DNA of 64,000 bases from CAWEHU01 sp963808965 (GCA_963808965.1 CAWEHU010000013.1:1-64000), one strand, 5' to 3'; shown: positions 9,339 to 19,512, counted from the first letter of the stretch. Numbers and translations are program-made. Notes: a model not told the origin generated them from the letters alone.

Positions 9339-10749
9339 ATGTCCCCCGGTCTGACCGCACTCTGCTATCTCGCCGCGGGCGTCCTGTTCGTCCTGGCGCT
9401 GCGCGGACTCTCAAGCCCCGTCACGTCCCGCCAGGGCAATCGCTTCGGCATGATCGGCATGGCGATCGCGATCGTCGCCACGCTCGCCCAGGCCGGGATG
9501 TCCGGGGCGGGCTACGGGCTGATCATTCTCGGCATCGTGATCGGCGGGGCGATCGGCGCGGTCGTCGCGCGTCGGATCAAGATGACGGCGCTGCCGCAGC
9601 TCGTAGCGGCGTTCCACTCGCTGGTGGGTCTCGCCGCGGTGTTCGTGGCGGCGGCTGCGCTCAACGCCCCGGAAGCTTTCGGCATCGGCATTCGCGGCGA
9701 TATTCACGCGCAGAGTCTCGTGGAGATGTCGATCGGGCTGGCGATCGGCGCCATCACCTTCTCGGGGTCGCTGATCGCGTTCGCCAAGCTGCAGGCGCTC
9801 ATGAAGGGCGCGCCCATCACCTTTCCGATGCAGCACCTACTCAATCTCGGCCTCGCGATCCTGCTCGTGCTGCTGGTCATCGGGTTCGTGGTCTCGGGCG
9901 GCAGCCAGGTCCTGTTCTGGATTATCGCGCTGCTGTCGTTCGGGCTCGGCTTCCTCATCATCATCCCGATCGGCGGCGCCGATATGCCGGTCGTCGTCTC
10001 GATGCTGAACAGCTACTCGGGGTGGGCCGCCGCCGGCATCGGCTTCACCATCCAGAACCTGGCTCTCATCATCACGGGCTCTCTCGTGGGCGCGTCAGGC
10101 GCGATCCTGTCCTACATCATGTGCAAGGGCATGAACCGCAGCATCGTCAACGTGCTGTTGGGCGGGTTCGGCACCGATACGAGCGCGGCGGGACCCGCCG
10201 GCGCGGTCGCGGGCGACCGCACCGTGCGGAGCGGCGCGGCCGAGGACGCCGCCTTCATCATGAAGAACGCGTCGAAGGTGATCATCGTGCCCGGTTACGG
10301 CATGGCGGTCGCCCAGGCGCAGCACGCGCTGCGCGAGATGGCGGACACGCTGAAGAAGGAAGGGGTGGAGGTGAAATACGCGATCCACCCCGTCGCGGGC
10401 CGGATGCCGGGGCACATGAACGTGCTGCTGGCCGAGGCCAACGTGCCTTACGACGAGGTGTTCGAGCTGGAGGAGATCAACAACGAGTTCTCGACCGCCG
10501 ACGTGGCCTACGTCATCGGCGCCAATGACGTGACCAATCCCGGCGGCCAAGACCGACCGCAGCTCGGCGATTTACGGAATGCCGATCCTGGACGTGGAAA
10601 AGGCGGGCACGGTGTTGTTCGTCAAGCGTTCGATGGCCTCGGGCTATGCGGGTGTCGAGAACGAACTGTTCTTCCGCCCCAATACGATGATGCTGTTCGG
10701 CGATGCGAAGAAGATGACCGAGGAGATCGTGCAGGCGCTCGGGCACTAG
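9339..10749 (+). CDS. pntB: NAD(P) transhydrogenase subunit beta, frame broken near the 3' end
   Basis: About 469 residues: eight or nine membrane helices, then the NADP(H)-binding domain III from about residue 300 (KVIIVPGYGMAVAQAQHALREM, GRMPGHMNVLLAEANVPY, IGANDVTNP). Near 10542 an extra g in the cggcgg run shifts the frame; in the shifted frame the expected C-terminus (PILDVEKAGTVLFVKRSMA and GYAGVENELFF) reads through to TAG 10749. As read, the protein would instead end at 10769 with a nonsense tail lacking essential NADP-site residues. Because pntAA and pntAB are intact, a sequence error is more likely than gene loss. Confidence 0.93.
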
Positions 10750-10791
10750 GCCCTTCCCTAAACCCCTAGAGGGAGCAGCCTGAGTACGACT

Positions 10792-10819
10792 CCCTCTCCC
10801 GCTTGCTTGCGGGAGAGGG
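10792..10819. terminator. GC-rich hairpin between convergent genes
   Basis: A perfect 11-bp inverted repeat (CCCTCTCCCGC, loop TTGCTT, GCGGGAGAGGG) lies between pntB and the convergent glycosyltransferase gene. It is followed by GGCCGGGGTGAGG, so it resembles the dispersed CCCTCTCCC-type palindromes common in proteobacterial intergenic regions. It could end transcription from both sides. There is no clear T-run, so it may be a repeat element rather than a classical terminator. Confidence 0.6.
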
Positions 10820-10832
10820 CCGGGGTGAGGGG

Positions 10833-11888
10833 TTATCCCCTGATGAGACGCAGCTCGGAGCGGCGCTCCACGCCAAGACCGCGGTACACGGCCAAGTAAT
10901 CCTCTGCCATTCGCTGGGCCGTGAAGCGGGCCTCGAACTGCTGGCGAACGCGCCGACGGGATAACTGCTCCAATCGTTTGATGGCGGCGAGCGCCCCCGT
11001 TTCGTCCTCGACGATGAAGCCGGAGATGCCGTCGTCGATCACCTCGGGGACGGAGCCGCGGTTGAAAGCGATGACCGGAGTACCGCACGCCATCGCCTCG
11101 ATCATGACCAGCCCAAAGGGCTCGGGCCAGTCGATCGGGAGCAGCAGGCCAAGCGCGCCGCTCAGGAATGCGGGTTTCTCGGCATCGTTGATCTCTCCGA
11201 TCATCTCGACCCCGGGGCCGTTCAGCATGGGCCGAATCACCTCGTCAAAATACTCCTGGTCCGCGCGGTCCACCTTCGCCGCGATCTTCAACGGAATGCC
11301 GGCGCGGCGAGCGATCCGGATGGCACGATCCGGGCACTTTTCCGGACAGATCCGACCCAGAAACGCGAGATAGGACGGCTTCACGTTCTGCGGTGTGAGC
11401 AGGTTTTCCGGCAAGCCGTGCAGCACCGTCTTTACGAAGTGGGCCTGGGGCAGCGGGCGGCGCTGGGCGTTGGAGATGGAAACCACCGGCACTTCTGGAA
11501 AGGCGGCGAAGATCGGCTGTAGCTCCGGAAGGTCGAGCCGCCCGTGCATGGTGGTGACGAAAGGCGTGCGCTGTCGCGTGAAGAGTGGGAACGACCAGTA
11601 ATCCATGTGGAAGTGCAGCACGTCGAACTCGGCGGCCTGACGCCGGATTGCCTCGAGCAGCAGAAAATGCGGGGCGATGGTGTCCCGGATACCGGGGTCC
11701 AGGCGGAGAGCGCGCGGCCAGACCGCTTCCAGCCGGGCGGAGGTCTCGGAATCGCCGCTTGCGAAAAGCGTGACGTCGTGACCGAGCGCCACGAGTTCTT
11801 CGGTCAAGAAGGAGACGACGCGCTCCGTCCCACCGTAGAGCTTCGGCGGCACGGCTTCGTGAAGGGGGGCGATCTGGGCAATGCGCAT
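10833..11888 (-). CDS. Glycosyltransferase family 4 protein
   Basis: 351 residues of GT-B fold. The N-terminal domain starts MRIAQIAP and contains the early Gly-rich loop (KLYGGTERVVSFL). The C-terminal donor-binding domain has the GT4 E-x7-E motif in EPFGLVMIEAMACGTPVIAF. Such enzymes transfer a sugar from a nucleotide-sugar donor to a polysaccharide, lipid or small molecule. Start ATG 11888 is chosen because the family begins there; the frame remains open 77 codons upstream without family similarity. It is divergent from the ABC exporter gene 200 bp away. The acceptor is unknown. Confidence 0.88.
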   Translation of the reverse strand: MRIAQIAPLHEAVPPKLYGGTERVVSFLTEELVALGHDVTLFASGDSETSARLEAVWPRALRLDPGIRDTIAPHFLLLEAIRRQAAEFDVLHFHMDYWSFPLFTRQRTPFVTTMHGRLDLPELQPIFAAFPEVPVVSISNAQRRPLPQAHFVKTVLHGLPENLLTPQNVKPSYLAFLGRICPEKCPDRAIRIARRAGIPLKIAAKVDRADQEYFDEVIRPMLNGPGVEMIGEINDAEKPAFLSGALGLLLPIDWPEPFGLVMIEAMACGTPVIAFNRGSVPEVIDDGISGFIVEDETGALAAIKRLEQLSRRRVRQQFEARFTAQRMAEDYLAVYRGLGVERRSELRLIRG

Positions 11889-12089
11889 AACAGGCTGAAC
11901 TCCGAACGTTAGAACACGCCACCTCAACGGGTTAATCGCGGCGAAAAAGCGGCGAACCTTGCCCAAGAGTTCGCAAACATTGGGGTGTTGAATGTGCAGC
12001 GACGGGAAGAAGAGGCCGGATCGCAAGCTCGTCGGGGACAACTCCCGCGTCTCGATTCCGAGTTCAAATCCCAGCGAAATCAGGAGCCG

Positions 12090-13893
12090 ATGCCGATGCA
12101 CATGGTGGACGAAAGACATGGCGCATTGACCGACCTATCGGAGCGGCCGCTTACCTTTATCCTGCGCTACGTCCGCCGCCATCCAATCGGGCACGCGCTC
12201 GTGCTGTTGTCAGTGTTTGCCGCCGTTGCCTGCGCGATCGGCTCACAATACGCGGTGAAGCATCTGGTCGACGTGCTGGCAGGCGGCCCGACCGGCCCGA
12301 TCTGGACCGCGTTCGTGATCCTCGCGGGCCTGATAGGGGCGGACAATCTGATGTGGAGGCTGGGCGGCTGGGCCGCCACTCACACCTTCGTCGAGGTCAC
12401 TGGCGATCTCAGATGCGACTTGTTCCGCCACCTGACCGGCCATGCCCCGTCCTACTTCGCGGATCGCGCGCCCGGCACGCTGGCAGGCCGCATAACCGCG
12501 ACGGCGAACGCCATCTACACGGTGGAGACGAGCCTCGCCTGGCACGTGCTTCCGCCGTGCGTCGCCATCATCGGGTCGATTACCGTGCTGTGCTCCGTCA
12601 GCCCGGTCATGGCGCTGGCCCTCATCGTGGCCGCCCTCATACTAGGCTTCATTATCCTTCGCCTCGCCGCCGCAGGCCGGCGCTTTCATCGTGAGTACGC
12701 CGCTGATGCGGCGGCAGTCGACGGTGAGTTGGTCGACGTCATCAACAACATGCCTCTGGTCCGCGCTTTCGGCGCGACGCTGCGCGAGCGGGAACGCTTT
12801 GCCCAGAGCGTGCAACGGGAGATGACCACGCGAGGCCGTAGCCTGCGCTATCTCGAGAAGCTGCGGCTATTTCATGCGGGTACGACCGCGCTGCTTAGCG
12901 CCGGCCTGCTCGCCTGGGGGATCCTGCTTTGGCAGAGCGGCAAGGCCAGCACGGGCGATGTCGTTCTTGTGAGCACGATGGGCTTCACGATCCTGCACGG
13001 CACCCGCGATCTCGCGGTGGCCATGGTGGATTCGGTCCAGCATGTGGCGCGTCTCTCGGAGGCGCTCTCTACCCTGCTTATCCCGCATGAGTTGAAGGAC
13101 GCCGAGAACGCCCAGCCTCTCAATCAGGCGCAAGGTGCGGTCGAGTTCGTCGACGTGAACTTCGCCTATCCGGGCACCTCGTCCGTGCTGCACGAATTCA
13201 ACCTGCGAATTGAGCCGGGCGAGCGCGTCGGCTTGGTGGGCCGCTCCGGCTCAGGGAAGTCCACCGTGCTCGCCCTGCTGCAGCGGCTCCGCGATGTGAG
13301 CTCCGGCCGCGTACCTGATCGACGGCAAGGACATCGCCTCGCTGACACAGGACAGCCTCCACAATGCGATCTCGATCGTGCCGCAGGACGTGCTGCTGTT
13401 CCATCGCTCCGTCCTCGAGAACATCCGCTACGGCAAGCCCGACGCCAATGACGATGAGGTGTATGCCGCCGCGAATGCTGCCGGATGCGAGTTCATTCAT
13501 GCCCTGCCGGAGGGATTCAGAACCATCGTCGGCGATCGCGGCGTGAAGCTGTCGGGTGGTCAGCGCCAGCGTCTTGCCATCGCCCGCGCCTTTCTCCGGG
13601 ACGCGCCGATCTTACTGCTGGACGAAGCGACCTCGGCGCTCGATAGCGAATTAGAGCAGGCCGTGCAGCGCGCGCTGGATCGGCTGATGACCGGGCGCAC
13701 GGTAATCGCGGTCGCGCACCGGCTATCCACGCTCCGGGACTTCGATCGGATCGTCGTCATGCAGTCCGGCCGCATCCTGCAGGATGGCGCGCCTTCGGTG
13801 CTGGAACGCAGCCCCGGACCGTACCGCGAGCTCCTTCGCCGCCAGTCCTTCCATATCGTGGAGAGGGATTCTCCGGACGTGGAGGCAGCCTGA
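12090..13893 (+). CDS. ABC transporter, fused membrane and ATP-binding domains (exporter type), frame broken
   Basis: About 600 residues: an N-terminal six-helix exporter domain (through about residue 330) followed by an ATPase domain with Walker A GRSGSGKST, signature LSGGQRQRLA and Walker B ILLLDEATSALD. Around 13314-13315 the doubled c shifts the frame; removing one gives GRVLIDGKDIASLTQDSLHN and joins the two halves. The family exports lipids, peptides or glycans; related alphaproteobacterial proteins are annotated MsbA-like or as beta-glucan/heavy-metal exporters, so the substrate is not assigned. ATG 12090 follows CAGGAG. Confidence 0.88.
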
Positions 13894-13895
13894 AA

Positions 13896-14603
13896 TCAGG
13901 TCTCTCCGGTGTCGTGCTTGCCAGGTCGCGTCAGAGGCACGAAGGCGACCTGTAGCACGACCCGGCGGCTCACCTCACCGCCGGCGCGCTTCTCGATGAG
14001 CACCAGGTCTTGCGTGCCGTGCGGGTAACCGACCGGAATCATCATCCTTCCGCCCTGGCGCAGTTGCTCGATCAGCGCCGGTGGAATCTCGGCCGCCGCT
14101 GCCGTGACCATGATCGCGTCGAACGGCGCCCGCTCGGGCCAGCCCAGCGCCCCATCCCCGCAGCGAAAGCGGATATTGGCGTAACCGGCGGCGACCAGCG
14201 CTGCCTGAGCCCTTTCGGCCAAGGCCGGGATAACCTCGATCGTGTCGACCTCGCGCACAAGCTCGGCGAGAACCGCGGCCTGATAGCCGGAACCAGTTCC
14301 GACTTCGAGCACGACGTGATCCGGCTCGAGGTCGAGCAGTTCGGTCATGATCGCCACGATGAAGGGCTGCGAGATCGTCTGGCCGTGACCGATCGCGAGC
14401 GGCGCGTTGCGGTACGCCGCTTCCTGCGCGGCTTCCGGGACGAACCGCTCCCGCGGAACCTTGCGCATCGCGGCCAGCACGCGCGAACCGAGCGCCGCGC
14501 GGCCGGTCCACGATGCGGTCGCCCGCGTCTCCTCTTCGATTTCGTCGATCAGCCGGTCTCGCCTGTCCACCGCGAAACTCCGCGTCGCATTCTTGCCGGG
14601 CAT
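13896..14603 (-). CDS. pcm: Protein-L-isoaspartate O-methyltransferase
   Basis: 235 residues. It has the PCMT signature region (RERFVPEAAQEAAYRNAPLAIGHGQTISQP), SAM-binding VLEVGTGSGYQAAVLAEL and the late GGRMMIPVG. The enzyme methylates isoaspartyl residues in damaged proteins so that they can revert to aspartate; it is cytosolic. Start ATG 14603 fits the family length; a longer in-frame start at 14669 is possible. It converges tail to tail with the ABC exporter, with only 2 bp between the stops. Confidence 0.93.
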   Translation of the reverse strand: MPGKNATRSFAVDRRDRLIDEIEEETRATASWTGRAALGSRVLAAMRKVPRERFVPEAAQEAAYRNAPLAIGHGQTISQPFIVAIMTELLDLEPDHVVLEVGTGSGYQAAVLAELVREVDTIEVIPALAERAQAALVAAGYANIRFRCGDGALGWPERAPFDAIMVTAAAAEIPPALIEQLRQGGRMMIPVGYPHGTQDLVLIEKRAGGEVSRRVVLQVAFVPLTRPGKHDTGET

Positions 14604-14721
14604 ACATAATGCGGCGCCCGGTCCCACGCATGGGCGGCCGGACTTGCTTGGAGCGGCGTATAGAGCCACGCTAAGCGCGCCGACGATTTAGAGGCAAGTA
14701 ACTCAACCGGAGGAACTGATC

Positions 14722-14976
14722 TTGGGACGGATGTGGCTGACAGGGCTGACGCTTGTGAGTCTGGCCGCGCTGGCCGCCGCTGCCCCAGCGAGCGCGCAGC
14801 AGACTGATAACTCAGCGGCCAGGCAGGCTTGCATGGGCGACTACCGCAGGCTCTGCGCCGGCGTTCGCCCGGGAGAAGGCCGGCCAGTCGCCTGCCTCGA
14901 ACAACACGCGCGCGAACTTTCGCCCGGATGCTGGCAGGAAATCCAGGCTGCGAGAGCCCAGAAAAGATTGCACTGA
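14722..14976 (+). CDS. Small secreted cysteine-rich protein
   Basis: 84 residues. An N-terminal signal peptide (hydrophobic LTGLTLVSLAALAAAAPASAQQ, cleavage near residue 26) precedes a mature part of about 58 residues with four cysteines in the pattern C-x5-RRLC-x11-C-x11-C, matching the Cys-rich repeat type seen in exported alphaproteobacterial proteins (CMGDYRRLCAGVRPGEGR). TTG 14722 is preferred because GGAGGA lies 7 bp upstream; an ATG at 14731 is the alternative. Two disulfides in the periplasm are likely. Function is unknown. Confidence 0.75.
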   Translation: MGRMWLTGLTLVSLAALAAAAPASAQQTDNSAARQACMGDYRRLCAGVRPGEGRPVACLEQHARELSPGCWQEIQAARAQKRLH

Positions 14977-15016
14977 GCCGCTTTTCCCCGATCGGAAGGC
15001 GGCCGGTTGGCCGGGT

Positions 15017-15358
15017 TCAGCCGGCTGACCGTCTTGGCCATGCAGCCGTAACGATGCCGACCAGTAGCGCCAATCGCGGGAGCGCCCGGCCGGCATCGCG
15101 ATGACGAAGTTCCGCGGCCAGCACCGCCGTGGAGGCCACGGCTAGGAGTAAGCCACCGAGCGGGCGCGTTGTCTCGGCCGCGAGCAGGGTGCCGCCGCTG
15201 AGTTCGGCTGCGCCGATGAGCCGCATCTGCTGCTCGGACCAGCCCCATTGCCGGAACATGCGGCGATAAGCGCGCAGGCCGAATAACTTGTCCGTGCCGG
15301 TGATGACGAACGCGAGGCCGAACAGCGGGAACCAGACCGAAGTCTTGGCGCGCATCAT
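15017..15358 (-). CDS. DoxX-like small membrane protein
   Basis: 113 residues with about four hydrophobic segments (SVWFPLFGLAFVITGTDKLF, LIGAAELSGGTLLA, GGLLLAVASTAVLAAEL, LALLVGIVTAAW). The pattern of an early G-x-DK and a central AELxGG resembles DoxX/DoxD-like inner-membrane proteins. Start ATG 15358 (or 15355) is used because the upstream in-frame extension is shadow sequence from the preceding gene. It lies 17 bp downstream of the CFA-type gene on the same strand and may be cotranscribed. Role unknown. Confidence 0.65.
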   Translation of the reverse strand: MMRAKTSVWFPLFGLAFVITGTDKLFGLRAYRRMFRQWGWSEQQMRLIGAAELSGGTLLAAETTRPLGGLLLAVASTAVLAAELRHRDAGRALPRLALLVGIVTAAWPRRSAG

Positions 15359-15374
15359 GAGGAACCGGCGCCCT

Positions 15375-16679
15375 TCATCGCCAGTCCGGCCGAGCGCGGG
15401 GAGTGCCACGCGCCCTGTCCTGCTCCCAGCTCGACCAATCCGGGCCTCTCTGCTGGGGCCCGGCAAACTGCCCATCTGCTTCGGTGATATAGTCGCGGGT
15501 GAGCGGCACGGCGGTCTGCTGGTGAGCGAGCTGGATCTGGAAGTTGTTGAGCAATCCGCTGCGAAACGCGAGTTCGCAGCTCGACAGATAAAATTCCCAC
15601 ATTCGGCAAAAGCGTTCGTCGTACAGGGCGGCGATGGCGTCGCGATTGGCGGCGAACCGCCAACGCCAATGGCGCAGCGTTTCCGCGTAATGAAGACGCA
15701 GCACTTCGATATCCGTCGTGAGCAGGCCCGACTTCTCGATGTGTGGGGTGACCTCGCTCAAAGCCGGAGTATAGGCGCCTGGGAAAATGTACTTGTTGAT
15801 CCAGGGATTGTTGGTCCCGGGTCCCTCGCCATTGCCCGATGGTGTGCAGCAGCGCGACGCCGTCCGGCTTGAGGCACCGCGCGACCGTCTTGAAAAACGC
15901 CCCATAATAACCGACGCCAACATGCTCGAACATGCCGACCGAGACGATACGATCGAACGGGCGGTGCATGGCGCGATAGTCGAGCAACTCGAAAGAAACA
16001 CGGTCCTCCAGTCCCTCGGCAGCGGCGCGCGCCGTCGCTTCCTGAAGCTGCTCGGCCGACAGCGTGATGCCGGTCACGCGCGCGCCGTAGTCCCGTGCCA
16101 GCGTCAAGGCGAGCCCACCCCAGCCGCATCCGATATCCAGCACAGAGAGATCCGGACGACTGAGACAGAGCTTGGCAGCGATGTGCCGCTTCTTGGCGAT
16201 TTGCGCTTCTTCCAGTGATTCGTCGCCGCGCCGGAAGTAGGCGCACGAGTATTGCCGGTCGCGATCCAGGAACAGGCTGTACAGCCTTCCGTTCAAGTCG
16301 TAGTGGTGCGCGACGTTGCGGCGTGCGCGGCTGGAGCGGTTCAGCTGATCGAAGCGCCGCCGCGCCAAAGCCAACAGACGCCGGAATTCAGGATCGGATG
16401 GCCGCCCGGCCTCGCGAAATTCGGGAGGATGACCCGGAGCACGTCGTGAATGTTGCAATCCCAGGTCGTCAGGGAGCCATCCATATAGGCTTCGCCGAAC
16501 GCCATCTCCGGGTTCGCGATCAATCGTCTGATGGCCCGGCGACTGTTGAGTGCCATTCCGGCTTCAGGACCGGAGCCAGGGGGGCCGGCATAGGAGGTAA
16601 AACGCCCGTCCGGCCAGCGAACCCTGAGCCGGCCGAGCGTAATGAAACGCTTGAGAATGGTGTCCAAGACAGCCTGCAT
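15375..16679 (-). CDS. Cyclopropane-fatty-acyl-phospholipid synthase family methyltransferase, two frame breaks
   Basis: About 434 residues when read across two breaks. The N-terminus (LRVRWPDGRF, then FGEAYMDGSLTTWD) is the typical CFA-synthase front domain. The SAM-binding motif VLDIGCGWGGLALTLA and MFEHVGVGYYGAFFKTVARCL follow, and the C-terminus contains NPWINKYIFPGAYTPALSEV and FCRMWEFYLSSCELAFRSG. Frame shifts lie near 16400 (net one base missing) and near 15838 (one extra base). The family transfers a methylene or methyl from SAM to unsaturated phospholipid acyl chains. Start ATG 16679; an upstream TTG at 16697 is in frame. Confidence 0.85.
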
Positions 16680-16862
16680 GACCACGGTACCCTGCAAAGC
16701 GCCGCCGAAGCGCGCAGAGATTGGCGTGGAGAATTACGTCCGTCAAAGCGGACAGTTCTTTCGACCGGTGCCTTATCCAGCGTAGTCGCAGTCAACCGCG
16801 TAAAATTCTACGCGACTGACTGAATCAAACCGGTGATCTGGCCGGGGGAATGCGCCGAAGCG

Positions 16863-17426
16863 CTAAGCCTGCGCGGGCTGTCCCGGCGGCTCGAACAGCT
16901 CCGATTCCTCGAGCGGCGCGCTCTCCGCCTCGGCGCCGACCGCCTCGCCTCTCGACTGCCGCTCAGCTTCTTCAGGGCTGCGGGCCACGTTGACGGTCAC
17001 CGGGATCGACACTTCTGGGTGCAGCACGACCCGCGCCGTGGTCAGCCCAAGCGTCTTGATCGGGTGCTCGAGCGGGATCTGCTGGCGCGTGACGGTCAGG
17101 CCGGCCGCCGTGCAAGCCTCGGCTATGTCGCGCGGCGAAACAGAGCCGTAGAGGCCACCGGATTCGCCGGCTTGGCGGATGATCACGACGGAGAGGCCGC
17201 CCACGCGCTCGGCAAGCCGCTCGGCCTCCTCGCGGCGCTTGAGATTCTGGGCTTCGAGCTGCGCGCGCTGCTGCTGAAACCGCTCGCGGTTGTCCTTGCT
17301 CGCACGCAACGCTTTCTTCTGCGGCAGGAGAAAATTGCGGGCGTAGCCGGGCTTCACCTTCACCACGTCGCCCATCTGCCCGAGCTTTTCGATGCGCTGG
17401 AGCAGGATTACTTCAACGGCGGCCAT
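16863..17426 (-). CDS. rplI: 50S ribosomal protein L9
   Basis: 187 residues. The N-terminal domain has EVILLQRIEKLGQMGDVVKVKPGYARNFLLP split around the conserved Gly-rich loop, followed by the long connecting helix and the C-terminal domain (GLYGSVSPRDIAEA). It ends with an acidic tail longer than in E. coli L9. It binds 23S rRNA in the large subunit. It is the last gene of the rpsF-rpsR-rplI operon. An adjacent ATG (17429) makes the exact start ambiguous by one codon. Confidence 0.97.
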   Translation of the reverse strand: MAAVEVILLQRIEKLGQMGDVVKVKPGYARNFLLPQKKALRASKDNRERFQQQRAQLEAQNLKRREEAERLAERVGGLSVVIIRQAGESGGLYGSVSPRDIAEACTAAGLTVTRQQIPLEHPIKTLGLTTARVVLHPEVSIPVTVNVARSPEEAERQSRGEAVGAEAESAPLEESELFEPPGQPAQA

Positions 17427-17483
17427 CATGCGCTCCTTTCGCGCTGACGCGGCGCCCGGGGCGAGCCGGCGCCGCGTTGCTGC

Positions 17484-17756
17484 TCAGCTGAGGATGTAAG
17501 GAAGGAGGGCAAGAAACCGCGCACGCTTGATCGCGGTCGCCAGTTCGCGCTGCCTTTTGGCGGAAACCGCGGTAATCCGCGAAGGCACGATCTTGCCGCG
17601 TTCCGAGAGGAAACGGGACAGCAGCCGTACGTCCTTGTAGTCGATCTTCGGCGCGTTCGGGCCGGAGAAGGGGCAGGATTTGCGGCGGCGGTAGAACGGC
17701 CGGCGCGCCCCGACGGCGGTGCGACGTGCGGCTGGATTGACTTCCGTGTCGGACAT
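17484..17756 (-). CDS. rpsR: 30S ribosomal protein S18
   Basis: 90 residues. The S18 core is evident: RRKSCPFSGPNAPKIDYKDV, LLSRFLSERGKI and RITAVSAKRQRELATAIKRA. It pairs with S6 on the 30S platform. Gene order rpsF-rpsR-rplI is the classical bacterial arrangement; 18 bp separate it from rpsF and 57 bp from rplI. Confidence 0.98.
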   Translation of the reverse strand: MSDTEVNPAARRTAVGARRPFYRRRKSCPFSGPNAPKIDYKDVRLLSRFLSERGKIVPSRITAVSAKRQRELATAIKRARFLALLPYILS

Positions 17757-17774
17757 GAGTGGCTGCTCGCTCTG

Positions 17775-18248
17775 TTACTCTTCCGGCCCCGGGCGGAACT
17801 CCTCGCGGAATTCCTCCCGCTCGGGCCGCGCCCGGAACTCCTCGCGGTCGTCGAAGCCGCGGCGGCGTCCGCTCTCGAAACGGCCGGCCGGCTTCGGTCC
17901 ACGGAAGCCGCGCTCGCGCTCGTCCGAACGGCGGGAGAGGATCGCCGAGGGCGCCTCCTCGATCTCTTCGACCCGGACGGTCATGAAGCGCAGGATGTCC
18001 TCGTTCAGCCGGAGTTGGCGCTCCATCTCCAGGACCGATGCAGGGGGTGCTTCGAGCCCCAGCAGCATGTAATGGCCTTTCCGGTTCTTCTTGATCCGGT
18101 AAGACAAGCTGCGCAGGCCCCAATATTCGCGCTTCTTCACCGCTCCACTGTCGCCTTCCACCTGGGCGGCGACCTGATCGGCGATGCTCTCGACCTGCTG
18201 CTGCGTCACGTCGCTGCGTGCGATGAGCACGCATTCATAAAGCGGCAT
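17775..18248 (-). CDS. rpsF: 30S ribosomal protein S6 with charged C-terminal tail
   Basis: 157 residues. The S6 domain (MPLYECVLIARSDVTQQQV, AYRIKK-like YRIKKNRKGHYMLL, LRFMTVRVEE) occupies about residues 1-100. A tail of about 55 residues, rich in Arg and Glu (FDDREEFRARPEREEFREEF and neighbouring blocks), follows. Tails after S6 are common in alphaproteobacteria, though this one is strongly repetitive. First gene of the ribosomal operon; the promoter should lie in 18249-18552. Confidence 0.97.
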   Translation of the reverse strand: MPLYECVLIARSDVTQQQVESIADQVAAQVEGDSGAVKKREYWGLRSLSYRIKKNRKGHYMLLGLEAPPASVLEMERQLRLNEDILRFMTVRVEEIEEAPSAILSRRSDERERGFRGPKPAGRFESGRRRGFDDREEFRARPEREEFREEFRPGPEE

Positions 18249-18552
18249 CCTGTACCTCCCTCTGGCTTTTCTCGCCCCCGGCCGCCGACGGCCACGCGTC
18301 CCAATAACGCGGCGGGCATAGCCGGGGTGGGCGCCACCTCCCCGGCAGGGAAGGGCGGGCGTAAAGCACGAATTGACCGAAGGCGCAACCGAGGGCCTGC
18401 GCGCGGGTCAGGGACTCCCCCGTGCTCTGGACGTCGCGGCGGCTCGCGGGCATGGTCCGTGACTGGCGGAGCCCGACGCCTGCACTGCTTGTCTGCCGCA
18501 GGGCCCCCCACATTTATCCGACACAAGACCGCGAGAGCCAGAGACGAGGAAG
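18249..18552. other. Divergent intergenic region, no gene recognised
   Basis: 304 GC-rich bases lie between rpsF (minus strand) and the thioredoxin-like gene (plus strand). Short frames on the minus strand end without family similarity. The region presumably carries promoters for both directions, including the ribosomal operon leader, but no clear promoter, rRNA-like or riboswitch structure was recognised. Confidence 0.4.
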
Positions 18553-19512
18553 ATGGACGATCTGATCATCGGCCGGAAGCAATCGAGCGCAGCCGGGGCT
18601 GCTCAAAGCGCCGGCGCCGGAGCCGCCACGATCGTGGACGGGGACCAGAAGACCTTCATGCGGGACGTGGTGGACGCGTCCCGCAACATACCTGTCATCG
18701 TCGATTTCTGGGCCACCTGGTGCGGGCCGTGCAAGCAACTCACCCCGACGCTCGAGAAGATCGTCCGCTCGGCAGGCGGCCGGCTCAAGCTCGTGAAGAT
18801 CGACATCGACGCGAACCGCTCGCTTGTGCAGCAGCTTGCCCAGCTCGGGTTGCCGTTGCAGTCGGTGCCGACGGTCGCAGCCTTTTGGCAGGGCCAGATC
18901 GCCGACCTCTTTCAGGGTGCGTTGCCGGAATCCGAAATCCGGCGCTTCGTGGACGGACTGCTGAAGCTCGCCGGCGGCCATATGCCTGGCGCGGACTTGC
19001 TCGCTGAAGCGAAGGCGGCGCTCGAGGCGGGCGACGCGGAGCACGCAACAGAGCTGTTCGGGGCCTTGCTGCATGACGAGCCCGAAAACGCCGATGCCTG
19101 GGCCGGCGTAATTCGCGCCCTCATGCGCCTCGGAAAAGAGGATCAGGCCAAGGAGGCCCTGAAGCAGGTTCCCGCGAAGCTCGCCGATCACGCCGAAATT
19201 GCGGGAGCGCGAAGTGCTCTGGCGCTGGCGCAAGAGGGGCGTAAGGCTGCTGCTCAGCTGAATGCACTCCAGGCTCGGCTGAAAAAGAACCCGGAGGACG
19301 ATCAGGCGCGCTATGATCTCGCGAGTGCCCTGAACGCGACGGGGCGGCGGGAGGAAGCAGCTCAGGCGCTGCTCGATATTCTCCGGCGGGATCGCGCCTG
19401 GAACAACGACGCGGCCCGGCTGCAGCTCCTGAAATTCTTCGAGGCGTGGGGCTTCGAGGATCCTGCGACCCTGGCAGCGCGCCGCAAGCTTTCGGCTCTG
19501 CTCTTCTCCTGA
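18553..19512 (+). CDS. Thioredoxin-like protein with TPR region (CnoX/YbbN type)
   Basis: 319 residues. The N-terminal thioredoxin domain (about 20-140) has the complete redox motif in FWATWCGPCKQLTP. The C-terminal half is helical with tetratricopeptide-like repeats (GDAEHATELFGALL, EDQAKEALKQVP, DDQARYDLASALNATGRREEA). The pattern matches the CnoX/YbbN chaperedoxin family, which protects proteins from oxidative damage. An intact CGPC is retained, unlike E. coli CnoX, which has SQHC. It overlaps the next gene by ATG/TGA at 19510-19514. Confidence 0.88.
   Translation: MDDLIIGRKQSSAAGAAQSAGAGAATIVDGDQKTFMRDVVDASRNIPVIVDFWATWCGPCKQLTPTLEKIVRSAGGRLKLVKIDIDANRSLVQQLAQLGLPLQSVPTVAAFWQGQIADLFQGALPESEIRRFVDGLLKLAGGHMPGADLLAEAKAALEAGDAEHATELFGALLHDEPENADAWAGVIRALMRLGKEDQAKEALKQVPAKLADHAEIAGARSALALAQEGRKAAAQLNALQARLKKNPEDDQARYDLASALNATGRREEAAQALLDILRRDRAWNNDAARLQLLKFFEAWGFEDPATLAARRKLSALLFS

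Noticed and set aside
10500..10749. Programmed frameshift in pntB
   Set aside because: No slippery heptamer or structure at the site, and comparable one-base breaks occur in many unrelated genes, which points to sequence error.
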